Shown in pieces: positions 12,404 through 22,499 of a stretch of 64,000 nt of DNA. Position numbers and translations under genes: made by a program. The first letter of the stretch is position 1. Each line of letters opens with the position of its first letter. The notes under the pieces are model-generated. The model did no database searches, was not told the DNA's origin, and worked only from the letters and a program-made list of their open reading frames with translations. The stretch covers positions 28,743 to 92,742 of the forward strand of contig KB309245.1 in NCBI GenBank assembly GCA_000328365.1. Reading direction: 5' to 3'. The stretch comes from Capitella teleta. Lineage: Eukaryota; Annelida; Polychaeta; Capitellidae.

Positions 12404-12667
12404 CTGAAAAAAAAAAAAAAAAAAAAGAGAAGAGGAATTACAAAGCAATATAAACATCGTTGTTGACTAGATAATAACGTTATGATTACTGACTGCGATC
12501 TTCGGCAATCATAAAATATTAATTAATAATTGTTGCCTATTCTTCGCTAGAAGCGTGGTAAGCGAGAAGTACCGAGTGAAAAAGAAAGATCGAAATTTTG
12601 GCGCAAAACTGCAGACGATCTAAGTATGGAAAACGAAAGTGATGTCGATTTTCGAAACTTTGACGAA

Positions 12668-12880
12668 GTGAGTGAGTGATTGGGGTTTTACGGCTCCACC
12701 CAACCCGTTCGGGTGATACGGGCGCCAGAACAGAAGGCCCGGGACCGGGGTTTCCCCCTACTCTTATCGATAAATCCCAAGGGTTCTTTATCCTGCATAC
12801 CACCATAGACAGTAGTACACAGCGCCCGGCCTTGTTACGCAGTTGGGCATCACTGCAGAGTCACCGAAGAATTACAATTG
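12668..12880 (-). mobile_element. SINE copy, tRNA head missing
   Basis: Nearly identical to the body of the complete copy at 63.54 kb: a GTGA-repeat tail, gggttttacggctccaccc, ggaccggggtttccccct, tatcgataaatcccaagg, then ccatagacagtagtacacag. It stops shortly after gaagaattacaatt, so the tRNA-derived 5' part is lost (5' truncation). An open frame through it is an artefact of the repeat. Confidence 0.9.
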
Positions 12881-13150
12881 TGAAACTTTGATGAAAGCCT
12901 GGGAAAAAATGTGTACTACAATGTATTACATCAGCGTCTTCTCAGCTATTTTGACTTAGATAAAGGGACATTTAAACTACAGTCAATTTGACAATTGTTA
13001 TTGTGTACATATTACTCAAATGTGTTGTTTTCAAAACATCCATTCATTAAAATTCATAATGAGTAGGAAATTAGAATTGCACCTACCATCACTTCAAAGG
13101 TAATTTGACTCCATGTTATAAAATCTGTTAGTCCAGTATCTTTTTCCCCA

Positions 13151-13174
13151 CATCTTGTACTATCGTACAAGATG
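13151..13174. other. Perfect 10-bp hairpin
   Basis: CATCTTGTAC, a TATC loop, then GTACAAGATG. It lies immediately before the point where the next LINE fragment begins. Confidence 0.7.
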
Positions 13175-13179
13175 TATAT

Positions 13180-14371
13180 AACGATATATAAACGATCTTC
13201 CTAATGCATTAAAAGTTTCAAAACCCATGATGTATGCTGACGATACAAACATATTTTTTAGTGGTAGCAACATAAATGAAACGACAAACACTTTTAACAC
13301 AGATCTCGCATCTCTTACCCAATACCTGAAATGCAATCGCCTGTCACTAAATATCTCAAAAACTCACTCCATGCTGTTTTCTTTAAATAATACACTTCAT
13401 GACACAAAACTTTCTTTAGTAATCGATGGAGCAGTCATTGACACCGTTAAAACCACAACCTTCCTCGGAGTACAAATAGACAACAAACTGACGTTTGATG
13501 AACACCTGATTCAAACTTGTAACAAGGTATCTAAATCGATAGGAATTATATATAAAACATCTAAATTTGTCAACAGAGCTACCTTGATCATGTTATATAA
13601 CAGTTTAATTCTCCCATACCTGACTTATTGTAATATCATATGGGGAAAGGCAGCCAGCCAACATATAAACCGTTTGTTCCGTCTACAGAAAAAGGCAATT
13701 AGAATTATCTCAAATAAACCTCCCCTAACACATTCCCTACCTTTGTTTAAAGAGTGCACGCTTCTGACACTTGAGGATTTGTATATATATTGCACTTCAA
13801 TGTTTACGTTCAAACTAACTAACCACATGCTTCCCAATCCCGTCACTCAAACTTTTCACCTAACCCCTGTTATCCATGGTCAAAATACAAGATCAAGCAC
13901 AAGTGGTAAAATTGTCCAACCCTATTGCAGAACGGTCTTAAGGCAAAAAACATTACATTGTAGTATACCATTCATTTACAATTCGTTTCTCCACCCACTG
14001 TCACTCCTAAATATTGATTCCGTTGGAAAATTCAAAAGAACTCTAAAAAACATTTTAATAGCAAAATATATCTGAATAGTAATTACATTATGTTATTATT
14101 ATTATTACTATTGTTTACTTATTTTCTCTCTCTCTTCGTTTTTCATTCTTCTTTTTCTGTGTTCTCTGTAAATGTAATAGAAATTACCTCTCTGTTCGTG
14201 TAACAAAAAACAAAACTCGCTCCAATGCACCTTTTTCCATATACTTCACTTCATGTAAATTCTCATCGTGGCACAAAAGCACTCGTGCTTCAGCCACAAC
14301 TTCATTATTGCACATTTTCTCACGTTTTACTGAATAAATTATTATTATTATTAAAAAAAAAAAAAAAAAAA
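13180..14371 (+). mobile_element. LINE fragment (CR1/L2-type), RT C-terminal half plus 3' UTR
   Basis: Homology begins at about 13185 with YINDLPNALKVSKPMMYADD, the core of the RT active site. It then continues in one open frame to the stop at 14075: FLGVQIDNKLTFDEHL, then LYNSLILPYLTYCNIIWGK and RLQKKAIRIIS, all hallmarks of CR1/L2/Jockey-type reverse transcriptases. The 3' UTR runs to an ATTATTATT tail followed by a poly-A tract (about 14354-14371). About 280 codons are intact, so the copy is fairly young, but it is heavily 5'-truncated, lacking the endonuclease and RT fingers, and cannot move on its own. The same 3' UTR recurs at 61.45-61.67 kb. Confidence 0.92.
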
Positions 14372-14454
14372 GTTCAATAATCGCCTCCACTGGATCATTT
14401 TCCGTGATCGCTCTTCCTTAGCCGGATGTTTTCTCTTTGAATTCCAATCGCCGA

Positions 14455-14640
14455 ATGCAGTCGCGCATGCGCAGATCACGCCGCCCGCATTCTGTTTTCC
14501 AAACCGACCCATCTGATTGCGTGCGGGAAACGCCCGCAGAAACGCAGCCGCATATGTGAACGCGCAAACATAAAATAGTGAGATGGAGAATGCTGCGTGC
14601 GGGCGGAAAATATGTGAATGGCCCTTAAGTTGACGTTTAA
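14455..14640. repeat. GC-rich dispersed repeat related to 11.4 kb
   Basis: Carries the exact 18-mer GTGCGGGAAACGCCCGCA (14521-14538), a CATATGTGAACGCGC block, and an end reading GGAAAATATGTGAATGGCCC. These ATGTGAA(C/T)G blocks resemble the inverse of the GTTCACATATG start at 11.4 kb, as expected for terminal inverted repeats of a hAT-like non-autonomous element. Confidence 0.45.
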
Positions 14641-14644
14641 CAAA

Positions 14645-16110
14645 GAAGTTCCCAGCGGCGAACGCTGATTGGTTGTGAGTCACTTCCTTCATGAATATTA
14701 ATAAATGCCGACGAACGGAAAGCAATAGGCGCATAAATAATTTTTCGTCCCCGAAAATCGCTATTATGGGGCAGTCTAGACAGCCTTACAGTTTACACGA
14801 TATAAATTAATTATATTTGTTTCACCATGTTTGATAATAGTAATCGTAATAGTAATAGTTTTGTTACATTTGTCAAAGGTTGCTCACTTAAAACAATAAA
14901 GCTTTGCACCAAATATTGCATAATGAATCATTGGAAAGATAAATCGTGTGCCGGCAAAGAATTCCCCAGATTTGTTTTTCTCCCACCCTAAACAGAAAAA
15001 CTAAAACTCAATGCCTCTTTGTTACACTGTACGCAACCTTAAATGAATCACCCTGTTTATTTATTCGATTGCCAAAATAATGCACTACCTTCTATTATTG
15101 GTGCTTTTTTTTCCGGTCATGTACTCAAATTTCTGACGAGGAATTGTGTACGGAACGCCCGCGCTCCGTATACCGCAGTGATTTTCCGGAAATACCCGAC
15201 GGGCTCCGAACCTCACCGAATCAGAGAGCCTGTGGCTTGCACGGGTGGTTGAATCCAAATCTCATCTCATTGTTATTGTTAAACAGCGGAGACAGTTAAA
15301 TTATTAAAGGCAATTACCAAGGAAAAGGTAAGGCCGCCGATCCTCGTCTGTTGTTTTGGCCTTTATCAACATGGCTACAGTGACTGGATCCTTGTTGATG
15401 ACGTCGAAAGTAGTTAGCTTCACAGAACGCCAGTGTGATAATCGTTAAGCTAGTTTAATTAATTTGGTTAATTTATTAGTTAGTTAAATTAATTTATTTC
15501 AAAATGTAGCAAAGTCATGCAACAGCGAGTACTCGGAAAGCATGGCCGCAAAACACGTGCTCTCCAGCTTCCTTGCTTGACAGTTTTGTAAGAGCGACTA
15601 GATGCACTATAATTGACGTGTCTTAGATTTGCAAGCTTGCAACGTACTTGGGCTCATTCTCCCCTCTCCACCCCTGCAATGCGCGTGCAGTCATGTATAT
15701 GCTACAATGCAGTAATCTTGCATGAGTATTATTGCATGATTTTGCTTTTGTTTTCTCTTGTCATTTGTGTAGCTTTAACACATTCACCGCCAAGGCATTT
15801 TCGGGACGATACCCCTATACCGCCACGTATTTTACTCAAAAAGCCTTGACTTTACCGCTCTGTAATTTCTATATGAACGCACGCATTTCTACATATTTAA
15901 CATATTAGGATAGATCGTTCTTTTGTGAATCTAACCATATAAGATTCAACATCATACATGCAATTACATGTACTGAAATACAGCTCTGAACAACACACAC
16001 TTTGGTGAAAACCCCACCTTCGCAAGCAAAAAGCTGAGAAAATCGCAGTTTTGTCTCAGCTACCAGTATGACCAGCATAACACGCATTGTGATTATAGAA
16101 GTTACGTTGT
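14645..16110. other. Intergenic stretch with small repeat pieces
   Basis: No supported gene. TGAATCACCCTG at 15044-15055 is the inverted partner of the mariner-like end at 10.46 kb. The stretch 15148-15300 is similar to 60.56-60.69 kb (shared gcagtgattttcc and tcattgttattgtt/tcattgttactgt), so it is a dispersed repeat of unknown kind. Confidence 0.45.
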
Positions 16111-16149
16111 GTAGGCATAACTATTACCGCACGATAACGACCCCGGTAC

Positions 16150-16335
16150 CCAGCAAACACGGAACATTCCCCTAACGTTACCAGCAGGTGTAAATTTTGG
16201 TCACCTGCAGGTAACATTAGGCTAACGTGGCGCGAGTACTTGATCTGCGCGCTCTCATGGTCACCTGCAGGCGACGTGAGCCTGACGTGGCCCGCATTGA
16301 CCAGCAGGCAGGAGCTATCGCGCTTTAAGCGTTAA
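16150..16335. repeat. Short direct repeats around TGGTCACCTGCAGG
   Basis: TGGTCACCTGCAGG occurs at about 16198 and again about 61 bp later. Each is followed by a (t/c)gacgtgg-like block (attaggctaacgtggc / gtgagcctgacgtggc). A cccagcaaacacggaac start just before is typical of repeat termini. Function unknown. Confidence 0.5.
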
Positions 16336-16537
16336 GTGTAAATACGTGGAGGTGACGTGAAAGGCGAAATATTTCAGTACTTTAACAAACACGAGCAGAA
16401 GATTAAAGGGCTTGGAGCTATGCTCCGCCTCCCTGCTTCAAGCTCGCTTGCACGCTCGAGCGCACTTGGCATACTTAGGGCGGAGTCAAGCTGAAGCAGA
16501 GATCTGTCGAGCAGGCTATTAACGGTCGTAATGACGA

Positions 16538-16570
16538 TATATAAAAATAATCCCCGGCTTCTCCACTCAT
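16538..16570 (+). promoter_or_regulatory. TATA promoter and probable start site
   Basis: TATATAAAA at 16538-16546 is followed 26 bp later (first base to first base) by CACTCATTAGTTCC, an initiator-like stretch at about 16564-16577. The same arrangement, TATATAAAA then CACTCAT...AGTTC, occurs at 57070, which argues against chance. Confidence 0.5.
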
Positions 16571-16600
16571 TAGTTCCCCTCTCGCTTTCAAAGCTAACGA

Positions 16601-18543
16601 ATGTCTGTCTACACGATTACATCGCCATTTCCAAAGTTACCACAACTCAGCCTCTTCGTAAATTCAACCATCGACGTCTCGATCTTTCATCAAAGTAGCA
16701 GCTCTCTTCATTTACTATCAAGGTGAGAAAGAATGACCTCATATTTTACAAATATTGTGAGAGGAAATTTGAATTTCGTCATTTAGAATTTTAATAACAT
16801 GAATCTCTATCTCATATTTTTTCGAGAATTTTTTCGCCTATAAGCTTATAATTGTGACGCCGCACACTGAAATGTGTCGTTTATCGCAAATGCTGATATA
16901 TAAATACTATTACATGAAATATGATTCCTGATGCGTCGCCATGGCAACGGAGCGCCTTTCGGATTTACTCTTTTATTCTCGGCTTTAAATTTACTGACTG
17001 TTCGTCACTCCCACTGATACTAGTCTAATCATCGACTAATGGCTGTAACTTTGCCTACATGAAACCGATAAGTTGACAATTTGTTGTTGTGACAAGCGAC
17101 TCATTTCGCCATGCGGCGTCACAATTTGTCCAGTTCCGTTCTTGTTACATATTGCACGTAATATTTTATTTATAAGTGTTATTTTGATTGGTCATTAACG
17201 TTTCCTGTCTATTCAACATCTGAGGCCAATGCTTTCTGTCATCGACTACATTAACGCCTTGTTTTACTCTAGCTTTACTCGGATAAATTATCAAAGCCTC
17301 GAAAACGCTGTTTAATCTTTTGTCAAACAAAAATCGCATAGATAAGATCGCTTTGAACTTTGGGGCTGCTTTGATCGACATTACGCAATCGATTACACAA
17401 TGAAAAGGCCTAATCGGATGCGCTAAACATAAGTTTAGTTGTGATAGTTCAGTCGTCATCCCAGGGACGAATCGTTTGTAATGTTAATTGTGTCATGTAA
17501 TCCGCCTCCGACCACGATTCTCAGGAACAAATCTACTCTGTATCATTATTAATTTCAAAATCCGCCCTTTAAAATGTCGTAGTGTAAACAAACATAAGAC
17601 ACGAAACATCAATTGTCGGCGATTTCTTTCAAGTCAAGTCAATTACACATCAAAGAGCGCCCCTCCGCTTATTCAACATTAAAGAAGTTAATTAAACAAA
17701 GGGATGAAATGCGGGTATCGTCGCTGTGTCGATTCCTTTTATGTTAGATAAGCGATGTTCAGAAGGAGAACGAACGACGAGAGAAACTTTAACAAAGCCT
17801 GTTCTTAAAGCATTGAATTTACTATGTTTTATTTATTATTCCATTTTATTTTCATTTACTACACGTTGTGGATACACCATTTGACACGTTTGCGTTTTAG
17901 AACACTTATAATTTTATATTATAATTTTATATATATATATATTTTTATTTTTTTTTCTTCCAGAAGTCGTTTTGCTACTGACCAAGAGCCAGTGAAGTCG
18001 AGAAGGGAATCAGAACGCAGGCCGACCCAGGAGATGACTGGTCCCTCCTGTCAATAAGGGAATTTCAACGGACCAGGACAAGTACGACATCCTAGATTTC
18101 ATGTTTCAACGCTAAGCTTTAATTATGTGTTCGTTCTTTTCTTGTACGGCAGGCGACTTGAAGCGGGCCGGTCGCCTTGCAATAAGGCACAGCAACTCTC
18201 ATCGTTCGAATCGGAACAAGAACATGGAAAGAGGCGGTGTACTCCACCTGTCTACTTTAAAGATTATGACACTGACGGTATGGTCTCCTATAAAGTTGGC
18301 TTTTGCTTCAACTCAATTGTTTTTTTGTTTTTGTTTTTGTTTTTTTAGTTGAGGAGGAGGAGGAGGAGGAGCTAGGCTGAGGCTGACCTGCTGATACCTC
18401 CTGTGCAAACCATTAGTAAGTCTTCATGCCTCTAAACTGGTTCTGTTAATTTTGTGAATGTTTTACAGGGTCTGGATCTTTGCCCCGAGAGCTCAAGGTG
18501 GACATGCAGGTGCCCTCAGCACATTCAGCCAAGAAAGGAAAAC
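16601..18543 (+). CDS. Partial multi-exon gene downstream of the TATA promoter
   Basis: Four candidate exons. Exon 1: ATG at 16601, open to the donor AAG|GTGAGA (ends 16722, 2 nt over; begins MSVYTITSPFPKLPQ). Exon 2: acceptor tttttcttccag, starts 17964, supplies the 1 nt needed, and reads SRFATDQEPVKSRRESERR until a stop at 18055; its donor is unclear. Exon 3: acceptor at 18152, 18153-18277, including SSFESEQEHGKRRCTPPVYF, then KDYDTDG at the donor G|GTATGG. Exon 4: acceptor ttttacag, 18469-18543, donor C|GTGAGT. Exons 3 and 4 join in phase to read KDYDTDGSGSLPRELKVDM. The gene continues past the 50-N gap and no further exon was identified. The product is unknown: hydrophilic, charged, no domain recognised. 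The exon 2-3 junction is the weakest link. Confidence 0.4.
16723..17963 (+). other. Probable first intron
   Basis: Bounded by GTGAGA and a pyrimidine-rich tract ending in cttccag at 17963. The interior is AT-rich with no open frame of note, apart from an AT-dinucleotide run just before the acceptor tract. Confidence 0.4.
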
Positions 18544-18572
18544 GTGAGTCTTCTGAACTCTGTTAATGATCT

Positions 18573-18622
18573 NNNNNNNNNNNNNNNNNNNNNNNNNNNN
18601 NNNNNNNNNNNNNNNNNNNNNN
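18573..18622. other. Assembly gap (50 N)
   Basis: Exactly 50 N, the same length as the gap at 32988, so these are placeholders rather than measured gaps. It removes the start of a SINE and possibly host exons. Confidence 0.99.
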
Positions 18623-18689
18623 TGGGTTGGGTGGAGCCGTAAAACCCCATCACTTACTCACTCACTCACTCACTCACTCACTCACTCAT
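18623..18689 (+). mobile_element. SINE 3' end with (CTCA)n tail
   Basis: Plus-orientation copy: ggttgggtggagccgtaaaa then ccccatca and about eight CTCA units. This is the only copy in the window on this strand. Its body falls in the preceding gap. Confidence 0.85.
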
Positions 18690-19450
18690 GCTCAGAGCAA
18701 GTTTGTTCGAGCCTTGAGCTCATAAAAATGGCATAATGTTCCGGGAAATGTGTGACATTTTCAGGGGAACTTAGTACTTACCCATCCAAGCTAAACAGCG
18801 ACACACTTCCTTGCACATGCATGTTTTATTGTGACAAATAATGTACAGTGAACACGATAGTTCACCGCGTGCATTAGATGTTTTACTCTCCTTTGACTGT
18901 CGATAGCAAAGCTTTATAGATCGATTTCTGCCAAGTAAACAAGCTGAACAGGTATGCAATTAATGGGGAAGCTTCTTCTATTTCCTAAAGAGAGACCACG
19001 GCTTTCATCATCCTCTGTTCTAAGAAAGAAAGAAAGAAAATCCCTAACTTACGCTAGTATTGGAAGGGGGTGTTAGTGTAGTGAATTATAACAATGTTAT
19101 CTACAATTGAAGAAAAGAAAAACCACATACGGGTTACTCTCCAACAAATATGTTACAATGTAGATACACAGAATCTGAACAATTTTTAGGTATGTCCGGG
19201 CATATTAAACTATTCTTGACTACATTGGTTTTTCATGAAGTTGTCAAGTATCAGCTCCCTTTCTACAATGTGCATGTGTCACATAGATGATGCGATTTCG
19301 GTTTGATCCAATCGAACGACCGTGTTTATATTCAAGAAGGAACACAATAGTTTTGCAAATTCTTTTCCAATTGCATGGTGAGGTGGATTAGTGCTAAGGT
19401 TAGCCGATGTACATTGAATGGGGTCGAAACACAACCTTGGCTCTCGATCA
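18690..19450. other. Stretch with nothing recognised
   Basis: Possible intron or intergenic DNA after the gap. No exon with matching phase for the 16.6-18.5 kb gene could be identified. Confidence 0.4.
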
Positions 19451-19454
19451 GTTA

Positions 19455-19518
19455 CCCTAACCCTAACCCTAACCCTAACCCTAACCCTAACCCTAACCCT
19501 AACCCTAACCCTAACCCC
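19455..19518. repeat. Interstitial telomere-type repeat, (CCCTAA)10
   Basis: Ten perfect CCCTAA units from 19455 to 19514, then CCCC. On the minus strand this is (TTAGGG)10, the ancestral metazoan telomere motif. The long PN or VR dipeptide frames here are artefacts of the repeat. Confidence 0.97.
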
Positions 19519-20625
19519 AAACACAGACTGAAACTCAAAGAACATCCGTTGAAAATTTTATCAACTTCAAATATAGTGCGAGTGTAAGCTGGTACATGTA
19601 GTAAGAAATCGTCCTATAAAATTTCATGGTGCATACATGCAGTAAAATTATCAAAAAGAAAAACCATTAAATGTGTAAGAATACCAGAGCAGAAAAAACC
19701 CCAGTCCTGGTTGCTAGAAGTGAGCTGGAACACTCATCATGTCAATTCACGAAACACCCTCCAAAAACCCAGCTGTGTTCAACTGCATGAGCGATAGCAA
19801 TCTAGAGCAATCATGAACTGCAATGGAAACAGCGATCGTGTTCTCGAAAAAAAAAAAAAAAGTTCCTCCGAAACACGGAGAAACGAAGCTGCAAATGTGA
19901 GAGGGCAGTGATGAGGAGGCAGAGACAGATGCCTCCGCTAATGCGCAAAACTGAAGAGCATTTTAGCGGCTGCAAGTGGATCGTTCTTCTCTCGGACGAA
20001 ATTCACTTGAGCCGTGGTTGTGGGCGAAAATACCAATTCGTGTCAATTAAAGGTTGATTGGATGAAGGACAAAATAATTCTGATTTTTTTTTTTTTTTTA
20101 ATTTTGTTGAACAAGAGTTTCATAAAACACTGGTGTCCTATGTACAGTCGCCCACTCGGCATAAACATGACATGTATTATTGTGAATTATTTCAATAATT
20201 ATTAGTGTCGGTCGCAGGTGTTCGGATGGTTACGGACATGGCTGCCTTCGAAATTCAACGAAATGTACCGATGTGTGCTGTGTAAGACTCAGAGGTAAAA
20301 ATGCATGTGTTCATTGCGAGTAATCTAATTGGAAATTAAGATCCCGGTTGATTATAGAATGTGCTAATCGAATATTACGGCTCCTTGCAAAGTACATCGA
20401 ACACTGCTTATCTCCGAGAAACCGGAGTGTGGTTCTATGAATTGGAAGCATACGGTGACAGACGGTGCTTGAGGACATTTACGGAGAAATGTGTCTGGAT
20501 GTCTGAATGTTTGGCTATTTTTTGTGTCATATATAAACTTCAAATTATGCATAAGCATGCTTTGATTGAAGGTAATCATGTGCCTGCAATATCAACGTTT
20601 AATTTCTCGAGAGTGTCTTTATTAC

Positions 20626-21441
20626 TTAATTACCTTGATAAAAATTGAGGCCGTTGCCATAACCGTGGTCATGATTGCCATACCAGTGGTCATGGTTGCC
20701 ATAACCGTGATCATAGTTTCCATAACCGTGGTCATGGTTGCCATAACCGTGGTCATGGTTACCATAACCGTGGTCATGATTGCCATAACCGTGATCATGG
20801 TTGCCATAACCATGATCATGGTTGCCATAACGGTGGTCATGGTTGCCATAACCGTGGTCATGATTGCCATACCAGTGGTCATGATTGCCATACCAGTGGT
20901 CATGGTTACCATAACCGTGGTCATGGTTGCAATAACCGTGATCATGGTTGCCATTACCGTGGTCATGGTTGCCATTACCGTGGTAATGATTGCCATAACA
21001 GTGGTCATGGTTGCCATAACCGTAATCATGATTGCCATAACCGTGGTCATGGTTGCCATAATCGTGGTCATGGTTGCCATAACCGTGATCATGATTGACA
21101 TAACCGTGGTCATGGTTACCATAACCGTGGTCATGGTTGCCATAACCGTGGTCATGGTTGCCATAACCGTGATCATGGTTGCCATAACCGTGATCATGAT
21201 TGCCATAACCGTGGTCATGGTTGCCATAACCGTGGTCATGATTGCCATAACCGTGATCATGGTTGCCATGACCGTCGTCATGGTTGCCATAACCGTCGTC
21301 ATGGTTGCCATAACCGTGGTCATTGTTGCTATAGTCGTGGTCATGCTTGCAATACCAGTGGTCATGGTTGCCATAACCGTTATCATGGTTGCCATAACCG
21401 TTGTCATGGTTGCCATGATCGTTGTCGTAGTTAAGTATAAC
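20626..21441 (-). CDS. Candidate His/Gly/Tyr-rich heptapeptide-repeat exon
   Basis: On the minus strand, one frame stays open for 271 codons from 21441 to a TAA at 20628-20626. It encodes 36 consecutive heptads with consensus N-H-D-H-G-Y-G, ending GNGLNFYQGN. In-frame stops at 21447-21442 mean the 5' end would have to be a splice acceptor (minus gatgag|ttata is possible but weak). No signal-peptide exon was found upstream. Differences between units are often silent in this frame: AAC/AAT, GAC/GAT, GGC/GGT. My hand count gives about 24 silent and 24 amino-acid changes, against roughly one site in six being silent. Such a repeat would suit a secreted metal-binding, adhesive or matrix protein, but that is inference. 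The alternative is a plain 21-bp minisatellite, since a period divisible by three keeps several frames open. Confidence 0.4.
   Translation of the reverse strand, partial: VILNYDNDHGNHDNGYGNHDNGYGNHDHWYCKHDHDYSNNDHGYGNHDDGYGNHDDGHGNHDHGYGNHDHGYGNHDHGYGNHDHGYGNHDHGYGNHDHGYGNHDHGYGNHDHGYVNHDHGYGNHDHDYGNHDHGYGNHDYGYGNHDHCYGNHYHGNGNHDHGNGNHDHGYCNHDHGYGNHDHWYGNHDHWYGNHDHGYGNHDHRYGNHDHGYGNHDHGYGNHDHGYGNHDHGYGNHDHGYGNYDHGYGNHDHWYGNHDHGYGNGLNFYQGN
20655..21434. repeat. 21-bp minisatellite, about 36 units
   Basis: Unit ATAACCGTGGTCATGG followed by TTGCC, with scattered point differences and no frame-breaking indel along nearly 780 bp. Flanking sequence is ordinary AT-rich DNA. See the minus-strand coding interpretation of the same span. 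Confidence 0.97.
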
Positions 21442-21737
21442 TCATCAGTTGATGCAACACAGTTTTTGATGTCTCTCACTATACGGTCCGAATAAGCCAC
21501 TTAATGCACCATTTTTTTATCATACTTAATATGGTATTATAGTTATTGTTTGACTCTGTATAAAGGTACAATTTCTCGAAGTAACAATCATTTCGCTACA
21601 GATTGAAAGAGCTGTCTCAAAGGTTGGAGCTTGAAATATTTATCGTATTCTTTACTAAGTACATGTAATGATCTCAATGCCACTGAAATAATAAAGTAAA
21701 ACATTATTGCAAGGATCCATATCACTATGCATGTTAA

Positions 21738-21910
21738 GTATATCGCTTGATGCTTTTAAAGCCCAACTTAAGACTTACTATTTTAACATTGCATTTTCTA
21801 GTATTTAATGATTTTCCTTTTTACCTCTGTTTGTACAGCGCATTTGAATGTTCTTTGATATTGCTGAAAATGCGTTTTAAATGTAATAAATGAAATGAAA
21901 TGAAATGAAA
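21738..21910 (+). mobile_element. LINE 3' end (L2-like)
   Basis: A short C-terminal peptide FKAQLKTYYFNIAF followed by a stop matches the typical FK..LKT.LF end of CR1/L2 ORF2. It is followed by a short 3' UTR with gtacagcgcatttgaatg and a terminal (TGAAA)n repeat at 21890-21910, as in L2-type tails. Severely 5'-truncated. Confidence 0.6.
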
Positions 21911-22499
21911 GTATATAATTATGCTGGCATATTCTTGCATACGGTCTATACATTTTCGTTTGTACAATACCTGGAATTTCCACGGGAAATCATCCGAGAG
22001 TAATTAGGTTACCACATCCCATATGAAACCATCGATGCAATGTGCAGCATTACCTAAAATCTCGAGTTGAAGACGATCTGCTCTCAGCGGTCATATCCCC
22101 AGAACGATATATCAATGCAATTAGTTATTCCAGTGGCTGTTGCCAATATATATATATATATTCATTAAGACAAATTAATTCACTAACTCATTCAATGATT
22201 TCTATCAATCTATTATGCGTTAGAGACTTAACTATGCCACCGTTTTATGCCACAGAATCGTTTTGGGTTCACGTGACCGAGAGTGATTGGAGAAATGCTT
22301 CGTGCTTTGCTCTCAACAGATTTCAGACTTGGTTTTGAATAGCATGAAAATTAGCCCACGCGGCTGGTGTATTGTTCGACCTGGCCTTACGCCGGGACGT
22401 ACGTTTTTGTTTTGTTAATTAAATGTTTTGCTTCACCGTCGAACCAAGGGCGGTCGCGTGCACTCAATGTAACAGTGGGTTTAGGTGCATATACATCAG
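21911..22499. other. Stretch with nothing firmly recognised
   Basis: AT-rich, with one short frame near 22230-22337 (ESFWVHVTESDWRNASCF) that reads like protein but has no supporting splice sites. Confidence 0.35.

Noticed and set aside
12537-12891. Open frames through SINE copies (also 48448-48642 and 63556-63750)
   Set aside because: They translate the conserved SINE body and recur wherever the SINE does; not host genes.
19279-19587. Open frames with VR or PN dipeptide repeats
   Set aside because: Translations of the telomere-type hexamer; no splice sites or flanking coding signal.
20566-21500. Long open frames on both strands of the 21-bp array (VMVAITV and TTVMATM repeats)
   Set aside because: The period is a multiple of three, so several frames stay open by construction. 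These frames turn the common unit differences into amino-acid changes, unlike the NHDHGYG frame.
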